Source: Streptomyces caatingaensis
GTDB taxonomy: Bacteria; Actinomycetota; Actinomycetes; Streptomycetales; Streptomycetaceae
Assembly: GCF_001187435.1 (NCBI RefSeq)
Contig: NZ_LFXA01000004.1
Coordinates: forward strand, 253,001-317,000
Direction of reading: 5' to 3'
DNA length: 64,000 nt
Shown: positions 1 through 9,892 of the stretch, piece after piece
Numbering within the stretch: position 1 is the stretch's first letter
Layout of the letters: each line of letters opens with the position of its first letter
Program-made: the position numbers and the translations under genes
Notes under the pieces: model-generated
What the model was told of the DNA's origin: nothing
Databases searched by the model: none
What the model saw: only the letters and a program-made list of their open reading frames with translations

Positions 1-805
1 CGGTCATCGCGCCCGCGCGGCAGAGCATCATGTCGGCCGCGGCGTACGCGAGGTCCATGCGGTCCACATACGATACCGGGATGTAAGGCGGCATTCCGGG
101 CATGTTGTCCACGTGCGGCAGGTCGTTCTTCGGACCGACCGCGTGCAGGACCTGGATGCCGGAGCGCTGGAGGAACGGGACGACCGCCTGGATCACCTCG
201 TTGAGCCGGCGGGCGCCCTGCGAGCCGCCGGAGACCAGCAGGGTGGGCAGGTTGGGGTCGAGCCCGAAGGCCGCCCGGGCCTCGTAGCGCAGCGCCGCGC
301 GGTCCAGCGTGGCGATCGTGCGGCGCAGCGGGATGCCCACGTAACGGGCGTTGCGCAGCTTGCTGTCGGGGGTGGACACGGCCACCCCGGCGGCGTAGCG
401 CGAGCCGATCTTGTTGGCCAGGCCCGGGCGGGCGTTGGCCTCGTGGACGATGATCGGCACGCCGAGCCGCTTGGCGGCCAGGTAGCCGGGCAGCGCCACG
501 TAGCCGCCGAAGCCGACCACGCAGTCGGCCTTGGTGCGCTCCAGGATCTGCTCGGCCGCCTTGATGGTGCCGCGCAGCCGACCGGGGACGGTGATCAGTT
601 CCGGGGTGGGCTTGCGCGGCAGCGGTACGGCGGGGATGAGGCCGAGCTCATAGCCCCGCTCGGGCACGAGCCGGGTCTCCAGTCCCCGCTCCGTGCCGAG
701 CGCCGTGATCCCCACGGTCGGGTCCTGCCTGCGCAGGGCGTCCGCGAGGGCGAGCGCGGGCTCGATGTGGCCGGCGGTCCCCCCGCCGGCGAGTACGACA
801 TGCAC
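1..805 (-). CDS. murG: MurG, lipid II synthase (C-terminus off window)
   Basis: UDP-N-acetylglucosamine:undecaprenyl-pyrophosphoryl-MurNAc-pentapeptide transferase. It adds GlcNAc to lipid I at the inner membrane face, giving lipid II. The first 268 codons are visible (the full family length is about 360). The N-terminus shows the GGGTAGH glycine loop, then GFGGYVALPG, an HEAN segment and the second-domain SGGSQGARRLNE loop; the visible part stops after LCRAGAMT, before the last part of the UDP-GlcNAc site. The GTG start giving VHVVLAGGG is chosen because homologues begin there; it lies 6 nt after the ftsW stop. It is the downstream end of the dcw run seen here. Confidence 0.97.
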   Translation of the reverse strand, partial: MHVVLAGGGTAGHIEPALALADALRRQDPTVGITALGTERGLETRLVPERGYELGLIPAVPLPRKPTPELITVPGRLRGTIKAAEQILERTKADCVVGFGGYVALPGYLAAKRLGVPIIVHEANARPGLANKIGSRYAAGVAVSTPDSKLRNARYVGIPLRRTIATLDRAALRYEARAAFGLDPNLPTLLVSGGSQGARRLNEVIQAVVPFLQRSGIQVLHAVGPKNDLPHVDNMPGMPPYIPVSYVDRMDLAYAAADMMLCRAGAMT

Positions 806-811
806 CGAAAT

Positions 812-2206
812 TCACCGCTCTCCGGACGGCCGCTTCTTGACGCGCCGTCTCATCGTCTTCCATCTCACCCCAGGCTGCCGCATGGCCAGTGCCGCCCGCG
901 CACCGGGCTCGTCGCGCGCGAAGGCGATGAGCAGGCCGATGGCGAACATGGTCGGCAGCAGGGCGGACCCTCCGTAGGAGAACAGCGGCAGCGGCACCCC
1001 GGCGATCGGCAGCAGGCCGAGCACCGCACCGATGTTGACCACGGCCTGGGCCGTGATCCAGGTGGTCACCGCTCCCGCGGCGTACCTCACGAAGGGGTCC
1101 TCCGTGCGTCCGGCCACGCGGATACCCGCATAGCCTAGAGCCGCGAACAGGGCGAGAACCGACAGCGTCCCCGCCAGGCCCAGCTCCTCACCGGTGATCG
1201 CGAAGATGAAGTCGGTGTGCGGCTCGGGCAGTTCGCCCCATTTTTCGACGCTCGCCCCGAGTCCGGCGCCGAACCAGCCGCCGTTGGCCAGGGCGTAGAT
1301 GCCGTGCACGGCCTGCCAGCACTGGTCGTTGGCGCCCGGGTCGGTGGCGCCGATGCAGGCCAGCCGGGACATGCGGTTGGCGCTGGTCTTGATGAACAGG
1401 AAGGCGAGCGCGGCCGTGACGCCGATCACGCCGGAGAACAGCCGGGTGGGGGCCCCGGCCACCCACAGCAGGCCGAGCAGGACGGCGGTGAGGACGACGG
1501 TGGTGCCCATGTCGCCGCCGACCATGATCAGGCCGAGCAGCACGAAGGTGACCGGGACGAGCGGCACCAGCAGGTGCTTCCACTGGGTGAGCAGCTTCTT
1601 GGCGTGCTTGCGGGCCAGCAGGTCGGCGCCCCAGAGCACCACGGCGAGCTTGGCGAACTCGCTGGGCTGGGCCTGGAAGGGCCCGCCGAGGGAGATCCAG
1701 TTGGTGTTGCCGTTGATGGTCTCGCCGATGCCCGGGACCTGGACGAGGACGAGCAGGAAGACCGTTCCGGCGAGCAGCGGGTAGGCCAGGGCGCGCAGCA
1801 GCCGGACGGGGGTGCGGGCGGCCATCAGCAGCAGGAGCGCGCCGATGGCGGCGGCCAGCAGCTGCTTGCGGAAGAAGTAGGTGGGGGCCAGGCCGCTCTG
1901 CAGCGCCTTGATCTGGGAGGCCGAGTAGACCATCACCAGGCCGAGCACGATGATCAGCAGCGAGCCGCCGAGGATGAGGTAGTAGGCCGTCAGCGGGCGG
2001 TCCCAGGCGCGTCTGGCCCGGGTGTGCAGGGTCCGCAGGCCGCCCAGGACCGTGCCGCGCGGGGGGCCGCCGCGGCCGCCGCCGGAGGCGCCGCCGCGGG
2101 CGGCCGCGGGCCGGGAGGGGCGGACGGACCGGGAGCCCGTGGCCGGCCCGCGCAGGGCCGTCCAGGGGCCGGACGGCCCCGGCCGTGGTGCGACGTGGTC
2201 GTGCAT
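812..2206 (-). CDS. ftsW: FtsW, SEDS-family septal peptidoglycan polymerase
   Basis: Polytopic SEDS glycosyltransferase that polymerises lipid II at the division septum with its partner FtsI. The 464-residue protein has a basic, Gly/Pro/Arg-rich cytoplasmic N-terminus of about 70 residues and then about ten membrane helices starting at LTAYYLILGG. Family hallmarks seen are the NGNTNWISLG stretch, the PSEFAKLAVV segment and, near the C-terminus, PLPLFSYGGSALLPTM. It sits between murD and murG, as in other actinobacterial dcw clusters. RodA is an alternative SEDS name, but the location next to murG, murD and ftsI favours FtsW. Confidence 0.95.
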   Translation of the reverse strand: MHDHVAPRPGPSGPWTALRGPATGSRSVRPSRPAAARGGASGGGRGGPPRGTVLGGLRTLHTRARRAWDRPLTAYYLILGGSLLIIVLGLVMVYSASQIKALQSGLAPTYFFRKQLLAAAIGALLLLMAARTPVRLLRALAYPLLAGTVFLLVLVQVPGIGETINGNTNWISLGGPFQAQPSEFAKLAVVLWGADLLARKHAKKLLTQWKHLLVPLVPVTFVLLGLIMVGGDMGTTVVLTAVLLGLLWVAGAPTRLFSGVIGVTAALAFLFIKTSANRMSRLACIGATDPGANDQCWQAVHGIYALANGGWFGAGLGASVEKWGELPEPHTDFIFAITGEELGLAGTLSVLALFAALGYAGIRVAGRTEDPFVRYAAGAVTTWITAQAVVNIGAVLGLLPIAGVPLPLFSYGGSALLPTMFAIGLLIAFARDEPGARAALAMRQPGVRWKTMRRRVKKRPSGER

Positions 2207-2259
2207 CCGGTCCCCTCCGCTGCTCCCGTGCCGTCCGGCCCGCGGCGGGCGCCGGGCGG

Positions 2260-3684
2260 CTACTCCTGTGTGGTGCGGCCGACGGCCAGCTCACGGACCG
2301 CGGCGGCGAACGCCTCGCCCCGCTCGCCGTAGTGGGTGAACATGTCCATCGACGCGCAGGCCGGGGCCATGAGGACCGTGTCGCCCTCGCCGGCCAGCCG
2401 GGCCGCCGCGCGGACCGCCTCGGCCATCGCCCCAGTGTCGGTCCGGTCGAGGTCCACCACCGGGACATCCGGGGCGTGTCGCGCCAGCGCCTCCTTGATC
2501 AGGGCGCGGTCCGCCCCGAGGAGGACGGCGCCGCGCAGCCGCTTCGCGGACCGGGCGACGAGCTCGTCGAAGGTCGCGCCCTTGGCGAGGCCGCCGGCGA
2601 TCCACACGATCGACTCGTAGGAGGCCAGCGACGCCTCGGCGGCGTGGGTGTTGGTGGCCTTGGAGTCGTCGACGTAGGCCACGCCGTCCACGTCGGCGAC
2701 GTGGGCGATGCGGTGGGCGTCCGGCCGGAAGGCGCGCAGCCCGTCGCGGACCGCCTTCGGCTCGACGCCGAAGGCGCGGGCGAGGGCGGCGGCCGCCAGG
2801 GCGTTGGCGATGTTGTGCGGCGCGGGCGGGTGGATGTCGGAGACCTCGGCCAGCTCCTGGGCGTTGCGCTGCCGGTCGGCGACGAACGCCCGGTCGACGA
2901 GGATGCCGTCCACCACGCCCAGCTCGGAGAGGCCGGGGGCGCCGAGGGTGAAGCCGATGGCGCGGCAGCCCTCCTCGACGTCGGCGTCGCGGACGAGCTG
3001 TTCGGTGCGCGGGTCGGCGGTGTTGTAGACGCAGGCGACCTTGTTGCCCTCGTAGACCCGGCCCTTGTCGGCCGCGTAGGCGGCCATGGAGCCGTGCCAG
3101 TCGAGGTGGTCGGGGGCCAGGTTGAGCACGGCCGCGGAGTGGGCGCGCACGGAGGGCGCCCAGTGCAGCTGGTAGCTGGAGAGCTCCACGGCGAGGACGT
3201 CGTAGGGCTCCTGGGAGAGCACCACGTCGATGATCGGCGTGCCGATGTTGCCGACGGCGGCGGTGCGCAGCCCGGCGGCCTCCAGGATGGCGGCGAGCAT
3301 CTGGACGGTGGTGGTCTTGCCGTTGGTGCCGGTGACGGCCAGCCAGGGCGGCGCGCCCTCGCCGCGCAGCCGCCAGGCGATCTCGACGTCGCCGACGACG
3401 TCCACGCCGGCCGCGGCGGCGGCCGCGAACAGCGGGCTGTCGGGGCGCCAGCCGGGCGAGGTGACGACGAGGCCGGTGCCCTCCGGGAGGGTCGTGGCGT
3501 CACCGAGCCGTACGGTCACGGCGTCGCCGAGGCCCGCCGCGCGCTCGCGCAGGGCCGGGCCGTCGCCGCCGTCCACGACGGTGACCCGGGCGCCGAGGCC
3601 GGCCAGGGCGCGGGCGGCGCTGACGCCGCTCACGCCGAGGCCGGCGACGGTGATGTGCTTGCCGTAGAACTCCGAGGTGGTCAC
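2260..3684 (-). CDS. murD: MurD, UDP-MurNAc-L-Ala:D-Glu ligase
   Basis: Cytoplasmic ATP-dependent ligase adding D-glutamate to UDP-MurNAc-L-alanine. The 474-residue product has the N-terminal nucleotide-binding fold ([15 protein letters not shown]), the central Mur ligase P-loop [10 protein letters not shown] and the downstream Mur motifs including [13 protein letters not shown] chose the GTG at 3684 (protein start [10 protein letters not shown]) because it overlaps the mraY stop as GTGA, the coupling used repeatedly in this operon. An in-frame ATG at 3699 (MAGHQ) is the alternative. The frame stays open further upstream but only inside mraY, so longer starts are artefacts. Confidence 0.96.
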   Translation of the reverse strand: MTTSEFYGKHITVAGLGVSGVSAARALAGLGARVTVVDGGDGPALRERAAGLGDAVTVRLGDATTLPEGTGLVVTSPGWRPDSPLFAAAAAAGVDVVGDVEIAWRLRGEGAPPWLAVTGTNGKTTTVQMLAAILEAAGLRTAAVGNIGTPIIDVVLSQEPYDVLAVELSSYQLHWAPSVRAHSAAVLNLAPDHLDWHGSMAAYAADKGRVYEGNKVACVYNTADPRTEQLVRDADVEEGCRAIGFTLGAPGLSELGVVDGILVDRAFVADRQRNAQELAEVSDIHPPAPHNIANALAAAALARAFGVEPKAVRDGLRAFRPDAHRIAHVADVDGVAYVDDSKATNTHAAEASLASYESIVWIAGGLAKGATFDELVARSAKRLRGAVLLGADRALIKEALARHAPDVPVVDLDRTDTGAMAEAVRAAARLAGEGDTVLMAPACASMDMFTHYGERGEAFAAAVRELAVGRTTQE

Positions 3685-4745
3685 TTGATGGCCAGCCATC
3701 CCGCGTAGAAGATTCCGAGGCCGACGGCCACGCACAGGCCCTGGATGATCCAGAACCGGACCACCACGAGGACTTCGCTCCACCCCTTGAGTTCGAAGTG
3801 GTGCTGGAGCGGGGCCATCCGGAAGACGCGCTTCCCGGTGAGGCGGAAGGAGCCGACCTGGATCACCACGGACATGGTGATGAGGACGAACAGGCCGCCG
3901 AGCAGGGCGATCAGCAGCTCCGTGCGGGAGCAGATCGCCAGACCGGCGAGCGCGCCGCCCAGGGCGAGCGAACCGGTGTCGCCCATGAAGATCTTGGCGG
4001 GCGAGGTGTTCCACCACAGGAAGCCGAAGCACGAGCCCATCAGCGCCGAGGCGACGACGGCCAGGTCGAGCGGGTCCCTGACCTCGTAACAGGCGGCGCC
4101 GGAGGTCAGCGGGTTGCCGCACCACTGGCCGTGCTGCCAGGTGCCGATGAAGACGTACGCGCCGAAGACCATCACCGAGGCGCCGGTGGCCAGGCCGTCG
4201 AGGCCGTCGGTGAGGTTCACGCCGTTCGACATCGCGAGGATCATGAACAGCGCCCAGACCACGAAGATCACCGGACCGAGCGTCCAGCCGAAGTCCTGGG
4301 TGAACGACAGCCGGGTCGAGGCCGGCGTCTGCCCGCGGACGTCCGCGAACTGCAGCGCGAGCACCGCGAAGGCGATGCCGACGATCAGCTGGCCGGCCAT
4401 CTTCGCCTTGGCCCGCAGACCGAGGCTCCGCTGCTTGACGATCTTGATGTAGTCGTCGAGGAAGCCGACCAGGCCCATGCCGGCCGTCAGGAAGAGCACC
4501 AGCAGGCCGGAGGTCGTCGGGTTGCTGCTGGTGATGACCTTGGTCAGCGCGTAGGCGACGAGCGTGGCCAGGATGAAGGCGATGCCGCCCATGGTGGGCG
4601 TGCCCTTCTTCCCGGCGTGGCCGCGCGGGCCGTCGTCCCGGATGAACTGCCCGTAGCCCTTGCGGGCCAGGAACTTGATCAGCAGCGGGGTGCCGATGAG
4701 GGTCAGGAAGAGACCGATGACACCCGCGACGAGGATCTGGTTCAT
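3681..4745 (-). CDS. mraY: MraY, phospho-MurNAc-pentapeptide translocase
   Basis: Integral membrane enzyme transferring phospho-MurNAc-pentapeptide from UDP to undecaprenyl phosphate, forming lipid I. The 354-residue length is typical. Visible motifs: [18 protein letters not shown] after the first helix, the acidic [30 protein letters not shown], and the [10 protein letters not shown] loop before the last helix. About ten transmembrane segments are evident. The ATG overlaps the murF stop (TGATG) and the mraY stop overlaps the murD GTG, so translation of the three genes should be coupled. Confidence 0.97.
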   Translation of the reverse strand: MNQILVAGVIGLFLTLIGTPLLIKFLARKGYGQFIRDDGPRGHAGKKGTPTMGGIAFILATLVAYALTKVITSSNPTTSGLLVLFLTAGMGLVGFLDDYIKIVKQRSLGLRAKAKMAGQLIVGIAFAVLALQFADVRGQTPASTRLSFTQDFGWTLGPVIFVVWALFMILAMSNGVNLTDGLDGLATGASVMVFGAYVFIGTWQHGQWCGNPLTSGAACYEVRDPLDLAVVASALMGSCFGFLWWNTSPAKIFMGDTGSLALGGALAGLAICSRTELLIALLGGLFVLITMSVVIQVGSFRLTGKRVFRMAPLQHHFELKGWSEVLVVVRFWIIQGLCVAVGLGIFYAGWLAIK

Positions 4746-6166
4746 CAGCCGGTGACCTCGCCCTCAGCGGCGAGCAACTGCTCCGCCACCCGCTCCAGGC
4801 CCACCGACCTGGACCCCTTCACCAGTACGACGTCTCCCGGGCGCAGCTCGCTGCGCAGCAGGTCGACCGCCGCCCGCACGTCGGACACGTGCACCGACTC
4901 CTCACCCCACGAACCCTCGTTGTAGGCGCCCATGCACAGCCAGGCCGCTTCCCTGTCCCCGACTGCCACGAGCTTGCTGACGTTGAGCCGGACGGCGAGC
5001 CGTCCGACCGCGTCGTGCTCGGCGAGCGACTCCTCGCCCAGCTCGGCCATCTTGCCGAGCACCGCCCACGTGCGGCCCCCCCGCTCCTTGGCGGCGTCGC
5101 CCATGGCGGCCAGCGCGCGGAGCGCGGCTCGCATGGACTCGGGGTTCGCGTTGTAGGCGTCGTTGACGATCGTCACGCCGTCCGCGCGCTCGGTGACCTC
5201 CATGCGCCAGCGGGAGAGCTGGCCCGCCCCGGAGAGCGCCGAGGCGATCTCCCGCACGGGCATGCCCAGCTCATGGGCGACGGCGGCCGCGGCGAGCGCG
5301 TTCGACACGTGGTGCTCACCGTACAGCCGCATCGTCACCTCGGCGCACCCGGTGGGGGTGTGCAGCGTGAAGGAGGGCCGTCCCGCGGCGGTCAGGCGGA
5401 CGTCCGCGGCGCGCACGTCGGCGTCGTCGGCCTCGCCGAAGAGCACGACGCGGGCCTTGGTGCGGGCGGCCATGGCGCGGACCAGCGGGTCGTCGGCGTT
5501 GAGCACGGCGACGCCGCCCTCGGCGGCCGCGGGCAGGGCCTCGACCAGCTCGCCCTTGGCGACGGCGATCTGCTCGCGGCCGCCGAACTCGCCGATGTGC
5601 GCGGTGCCGACGTTGAGCACGAGGCCGATGCGCGGCGGGGTGAGCTCCGCGAGGTAGCGGATGTGGCCGATGCCGCGGGCGCCCATCTCCAGGACGAGGT
5701 GGCGGGTGTCCTCGCCGGCGCGCAGCGCGGTCACCGGGAGGCCGATCTCGTTGTTGAGGTTGCCGGCCGGGCAGACCGTGGGGCCGAGGCGCTCCAGCAG
5801 CTGGCCGATCAGGTCCTTGGTGCTGGTCTTGCCCGCCGAGCCGGTCAGCCCGACGACGGTGGCGCCGAGGCGCTCGGTGACGGCGCGGGCCAGCGCGCCG
5901 AGCGCGGCGACGACGTCCGGGACGACGATGGCCGGTACGCCGACGGGGCGGGTGGCGAGTACGGCGACCGCGCCGGCCGCGATGGCACGGTCGGCGTAGT
6001 CGTGCCCGTCGACGCGCTCCCCGGCGAAGGCCGCGAACAGGCCGCCGGGGACCACCTCACGGGAGTCGATGACGACGGGGCCGGTGACCCGGGCGTCCGG
6101 GTCCGGTATGTCGTGCTGCTGCCCGCCGACGACGGCGGCGATCTCGGCGAGGGACAGAGGGATCAC
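4745..6166 (-). CDS. murF: MurF, UDP-MurNAc-tripeptide:D-Ala-D-Ala ligase
   Basis: Cytoplasmic ligase that adds D-Ala-D-Ala, completing the UDP-MurNAc-pentapeptide. The 473-residue protein has the N-terminal substrate domain ([15 protein letters not shown]), the Mur P-loop [10 protein letters not shown], an NLNNEIG segment and [11 protein letters not shown] in the C-terminal half. The start is GTG at 6166. Its stop overlaps the mraY ATG. An 80-bp gap to murE is one of the few spacers inside the cluster; I see no hairpin there strong enough to call a terminator. Confidence 0.96.
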   Translation of the reverse strand: MIPLSLAEIAAVVGGQQHDIPDPDARVTGPVVIDSREVVPGGLFAAFAGERVDGHDYADRAIAAGAVAVLATRPVGVPAIVVPDVVAALGALARAVTERLGATVVGLTGSAGKTSTKDLIGQLLERLGPTVCPAGNLNNEIGLPVTALRAGEDTRHLVLEMGARGIGHIRYLAELTPPRIGLVLNVGTAHIGEFGGREQIAVAKGELVEALPAAAEGGVAVLNADDPLVRAMAARTKARVVLFGEADDADVRAADVRLTAAGRPSFTLHTPTGCAEVTMRLYGEHHVSNALAAAAVAHELGMPVREIASALSGAGQLSRWRMEVTERADGVTIVNDAYNANPESMRAALRALAAMGDAAKERGGRTWAVLGKMAELGEESLAEHDAVGRLAVRLNVSKLVAVGDREAAWLCMGAYNEGSWGEESVHVSDVRAAVDLLRSELRPGDVVLVKGSRSVGLERVAEQLLAAEGEVTG

Positions 6167-6246
6167 CGGTGGTCACCTCCGGCCGTTCGGTCGGGCTTCC
6201 GGAGGGCCTCCGGGGCCGGTTGCTGCTGTGCGCGCATGGCGGTCTG

Positions 6247-7977
6247 TCATCCCTGGTCGTTCCGGTGCTGGGGGGCGGCCGTGCGGCCCTGCTCCTCGAT
6301 GGCCCCGCGCAGCACCCGGCGGTCGTCGAAGGGGCGTACCTCTCCGGCGACGTCCTGGCCCTGCTCGTGGCCCTTGCCGAGGACCAGAACGGTGTCGCCG
6401 GGTTCGGCGCGGGCGACGGCGGCCGCGATGGCCTGGGCGCGGTCCTCCATCAGCAGGACGGCGCCGCGCTCGCCCACGGGCACCTCGGCGGCGCCCGTGA
6501 GCATGGTGGCGAGGATCGCGAGCGGATCCTCGGAGCGGGGGTTGTCGGAGGTCAGGACGGCGGTGTCGGCGAGGCGCGCCAGCGCGGCGCCCATCGGGGC
6601 GCGCTTGGTGGTGTCCCGGTCGCCGCCGCAGCCGAGGACGGCGTGGATGCGGCCGGGGGTGACCTTGCGCAGGGCGCGGAGAACCGATTCGACGGCGTCC
6701 GTCTTGTGGGCGTAGTCCACGACGGCCAGATAGGGCTGGCCGGCGTCCACGCGCTCCAGCCGGCCGGGGACGCCGGCCACGGCGGCGACGCCGTCGGCGG
6801 CGGCCTGCGGCTCGGTCCCGGCGGCGGCCAGGGCGACGACGGCGGCCAGCGCGTTGGCCACGTTGAAGGGCCCGGCCAGCGGCGAACGGGCGGACACCCG
6901 GACCCCGTCGGGGCCCTCGACGGTGAACGCGGAGTCGAACGGGCCGGTGACGACGTCCACGGCGCGCCAGTCGGCCTCGGGGCGGCCCTCGGCGGAGAAG
7001 GTCACGACCGGGACCTCGGCGTCGCCCCCGGCCAGCCGGCGGCCGTACGCGTCGTCGAGGTTGACGACGCCGAGGCGGCTGCGCTCCTTGGTGAAGAGCT
7101 GGGCCTTGGCCCGGTAGTAGTCCTCCATGCCGGAGTGGAACTCCATGTGCTCCGGGCTGAGGTTGTTGAAGACCGCGACGTCGAAGACGCAGCCGTCCAC
7201 CCGTCCCAGCACCAGCGCGTGGCTGGAGACCTCCATGGCGACCGAGCGGACGCCCCGCTCGCGCATGACGGCGAAGAGCGCCTGGAGGTCGGTGGCCTCG
7301 GGGGTGGTGCGCTCGGATTTGATCCGCTCGTCGCCGATACGGGACTCGACGGTGCCGATCAGGCCCGTCAGCCCGCCCGCGGCGCGCAGTCCGCCCTCGA
7401 TGAGGTACGCGGTGGTGGTCTTGCCGGAGGTGCCGGTGATGCCGATCTGGAGCAGGTCGCGGCCGGGGTCGCCGTAGACCGTCGCCGCGAGGGCGCCCAT
7501 CCGGGCCCGCGGGTCGTCCACGACGAGGACCGGGAGGCCGGTGGCGGCGGCGCGGCCGGCGCCCGCCGGGTCGGTCAGCACGGCGGCGGCGCCGAGGCCC
7601 GCGGCCTGGGCCGCGAAGTCGGCGCCGTGGAAGCGGGCGCCGGGCAGGGCGGCGTAGAGGTCGCCGGGGCGGACCGCGCGCGAGTCGTGGGTGATGCCGG
7701 TGACGGCGGCGTCCGAGGCGCCCTCGGGGGCTCGGATGCCCAGCTGACCGGCGAGGTCCGCGAGGGGCACGGGCCGGATCCGGGTGGGGCGGGGCGCTCC
7801 CGGAGCGGTTGCTTCCGGGGGGGTGGCTGGGGACTGATCAGCGTGGGGCACGGCGGTGAGCGTACCGGGCGCACCCGGCCCGTCGCGAAGCGAGGGGCGC
7901 GCCGGGCCCCGGTTCCCGGGAGGGACGGTGGGCTGCGTCACAGTCCCGCGGTCCGGCGGCGTCGCACGGGGGCTCAC
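6247..7977 (-). CDS. murE: MurE, UDP-MurNAc-L-Ala-D-Glu:diaminopimelate ligase
   Basis: Adds diaminopimelate to the muropeptide precursor; Streptomyces is known to use LL-DAP. The 576-residue product is longer than the usual ~500 because of a Pro/Ala-rich N-terminal extension of about 65 residues before the conserved RPVPLADLAGQLG. Seen: THDSRAVRPGDLYAA, the P-loop GTSGKTTTAY and the DNPRSEDP motif that marks DAP-adding enzymes. The GTG directly abuts the ftsI stop codon, so I keep the long form. A GTG near 7857 (VPHADQ) would give a more ordinary N-terminus and cannot be excluded. Confidence 0.93.
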   Translation of the reverse strand: MSPRATPPDRGTVTQPTVPPGNRGPARPSLRDGPGAPGTLTAVPHADQSPATPPEATAPGAPRPTRIRPVPLADLAGQLGIRAPEGASDAAVTGITHDSRAVRPGDLYAALPGARFHGADFAAQAAGLGAAAVLTDPAGAGRAAATGLPVLVVDDPRARMGALAATVYGDPGRDLLQIGITGTSGKTTTAYLIEGGLRAAGGLTGLIGTVESRIGDERIKSERTTPEATDLQALFAVMRERGVRSVAMEVSSHALVLGRVDGCVFDVAVFNNLSPEHMEFHSGMEDYYRAKAQLFTKERSRLGVVNLDDAYGRRLAGGDAEVPVVTFSAEGRPEADWRAVDVVTGPFDSAFTVEGPDGVRVSARSPLAGPFNVANALAAVVALAAAGTEPQAAADGVAAVAGVPGRLERVDAGQPYLAVVDYAHKTDAVESVLRALRKVTPGRIHAVLGCGGDRDTTKRAPMGAALARLADTAVLTSDNPRSEDPLAILATMLTGAAEVPVGERGAVLLMEDRAQAIAAAVARAEPGDTVLVLGKGHEQGQDVAGEVRPFDDRRVLRGAIEEQGRTAAPQHRNDQG

Positions 7978-9888
7978 CTAATATTCCACCGGCAGCCGGG
8001 GCGGCGGACTGCCCGAGGGCGGCACCTGCAGGGTCTTCAGCGCGAAGGACATGACCTGCTGGAAGACCGGTCCGCAGATCTGGCCGCCGAAGTAGCTGCC
8101 CCGGGTCGGGTTCTGGATGGCGCAGTAGACGGTGATCCGCGGCTGGTCGGCGGGGGCGAAGCCGGCGAAGGACGCGGTGTAGCCGTGGTAACGGCCGGTC
8201 CTCGGATCCACCCGGTTGGACGTGCCGGTCTTGCCCGCCACCCGGTAGCCGGGGATCTTCGCCTTGGTGCCGGTGCCGTCCCGGTCGTCGACCACCGACT
8301 CGAGCATCGCGGAGAGCTGCTTGGCCGTCCTCTCGCTGATCACCCGGGTGCGCGGCGGGGCGGCGGCGGGGGTGAACCGCCCGTCCGGCCCCTTGCTGCC
8401 GCGCACCAGCGTCGGCCGCACCCGCTCGCCGCCGCCCGCGATCGTGGAGTACACCGACGCCGCCTGGAGGGCGTTGAGCGACAGGCCCTGACCGAACGGG
8501 ATCGTGTACGACTGCGACTGCTCCCACTTCTGCCAGGGGGCGAGGATGCCGGGCGTCTCCCCCGGGAAGCCGAGCCCGGTGGGCTTCCCGATGCCGAACC
8601 TGCTCAGGTACGAGTGGAGGACCTGGTTCGCCTGTTCCCGGGTCCTGCCCAGCTGCTCACTGGCGAGGATGGTGCCGATGTTGCTGGACTTGGCGAGCAC
8701 CCCGTTGAGCGTCAGGTGCCAGATCCCGTGGTCGATGTCGTCGGCGAACGAACGGTCCGCGCGCGGCAGCCGGTTGGGCACCTCGACGTGGGTGCCGGGG
8801 GTGGCCGCGCCCTCCTCCAGGACGGCGGCCATGGTCATCACCTTGCTGACGCTGCCGGGCTCGTAGGCGTCCTGGACGGCCGCGTTGCCCATGGCCGCGC
8901 GGTCGGCGTGGGCGAGGTCGTTGGGGTTGTAGCCGGGGGCGTTGGCCATGGCCAGGATCTCGCCGGTGCGGGAGTCCTGGACGACGACGTAGCCGCGGTC
9001 GGCCGCCGAGGCGCGCACCTGCTCGGCCACCGCGTTCTGGGCGGCCCACTGGATGTCCCGGTCGATGGTCAGCTCGATGTCGGAGCCGGGGACGGCCGCC
9101 TGCTCCTTGAGGTCGCCGGTGGGCACCTGGCGGCCGCCGGACTGGGCGTAGACGCGCTTGCCGTCCTTGCCCGCCAGCTCGGCGTTCAGCTGGGCCTCCA
9201 GCCCGCCGCCGCCCCGGCCGTCGGCGTTGACGAAGCCCAGCAGCCCGGCGGCCAGGTCCCCGTTGGGGTACACGCGTTTGCTGTGCGCCTCGCGGTTGAG
9301 GCCGGTGAGCAGGTTGACGCCGCCGCGCCCGGTGGGCGTGCGGGCCGCCTCCCGCTTCTTCAGCTCCCGGATCCGGTTCCACACCTGCGGGGTCTGCTGG
9401 CGGGCCAGCACGACGTACTTGGACTTCGGGTTGGCGGTGAGTTTCGCCTCGATGGCCTCGGCGCTCTCGCCGAGGACGGGGGCGAGCAGCCCGGCCGCCC
9501 GCCGCGGCGCGTCCGGGATCTTGATGCGCTCAGGGGTGAGCAGGTCGGGCGCGGCGGTGATGTCGTACGCGTCGACGGTGGTGGCCAGGTCCACCCCGTT
9601 GCGGTCGGTGATGGTGCCGCGCTCGGCGGCCAGGGTGACGGGGATGTAGCGGTTGACGTTGGCGCGGGCCGCGTACGCGCTCGCGTCGACGGCCTGCACC
9701 TGGAGCAGCCGCACGGTGAACGCCAGCAGCACCAGCGTGAGCGCGAACCCGATCAGCCGCAGCCGGGGTTTGGGGCTGCCCAGCCGCAGGGGCTGTGCCG
9801 CGACCCCCGGGCGCGGCCGGGCGGCGGGCCGGCCCGCGGGACGGGCCGGCCGGGGAACCGGGCGGCGGGGCTGCCTGGGCGCCGTCAC
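7978..9888 (-). CDS. ftsI: FtsI / PBP3, septal peptidoglycan transpeptidase
   Basis: Class B penicillin-binding protein that cross-links septal peptidoglycan. It has a 40-residue Arg/Pro-rich cytoplasmic N-terminus, one membrane anchor (LIGFALTLVLLAFTV), the PBP dimerisation domain beginning near RGTITDRNG, and a transpeptidase domain with SxxK as SVSK in YEPGSVSK, SxN as SSN in KSSNIGT, and KTG in AGKTGTSN. The length of 636 aa fits the family. Its GTG lies 4 nt after the ftsL stop, and its own stop is followed immediately by the murE start. It is the partner of FtsW in this cluster. Confidence 0.96.
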   Translation of the reverse strand: MTAPRQPRRPVPRPARPAGRPAARPRPGVAAQPLRLGSPKPRLRLIGFALTLVLLAFTVRLLQVQAVDASAYAARANVNRYIPVTLAAERGTITDRNGVDLATTVDAYDITAAPDLLTPERIKIPDAPRRAAGLLAPVLGESAEAIEAKLTANPKSKYVVLARQQTPQVWNRIRELKKREAARTPTGRGGVNLLTGLNREAHSKRVYPNGDLAAGLLGFVNADGRGGGGLEAQLNAELAGKDGKRVYAQSGGRQVPTGDLKEQAAVPGSDIELTIDRDIQWAAQNAVAEQVRASAADRGYVVVQDSRTGEILAMANAPGYNPNDLAHADRAAMGNAAVQDAYEPGSVSKVMTMAAVLEEGAATPGTHVEVPNRLPRADRSFADDIDHGIWHLTLNGVLAKSSNIGTILASEQLGRTREQANQVLHSYLSRFGIGKPTGLGFPGETPGILAPWQKWEQSQSYTIPFGQGLSLNALQAASVYSTIAGGGERVRPTLVRGSKGPDGRFTPAAAPPRTRVISERTAKQLSAMLESVVDDRDGTGTKAKIPGYRVAGKTGTSNRVDPRTGRYHGYTASFAGFAPADQPRITVYCAIQNPTRGSYFGGQICGPVFQQVMSFALKTLQVPPSGSPPPRLPVEY

Positions 9889-9892
9889 TTCG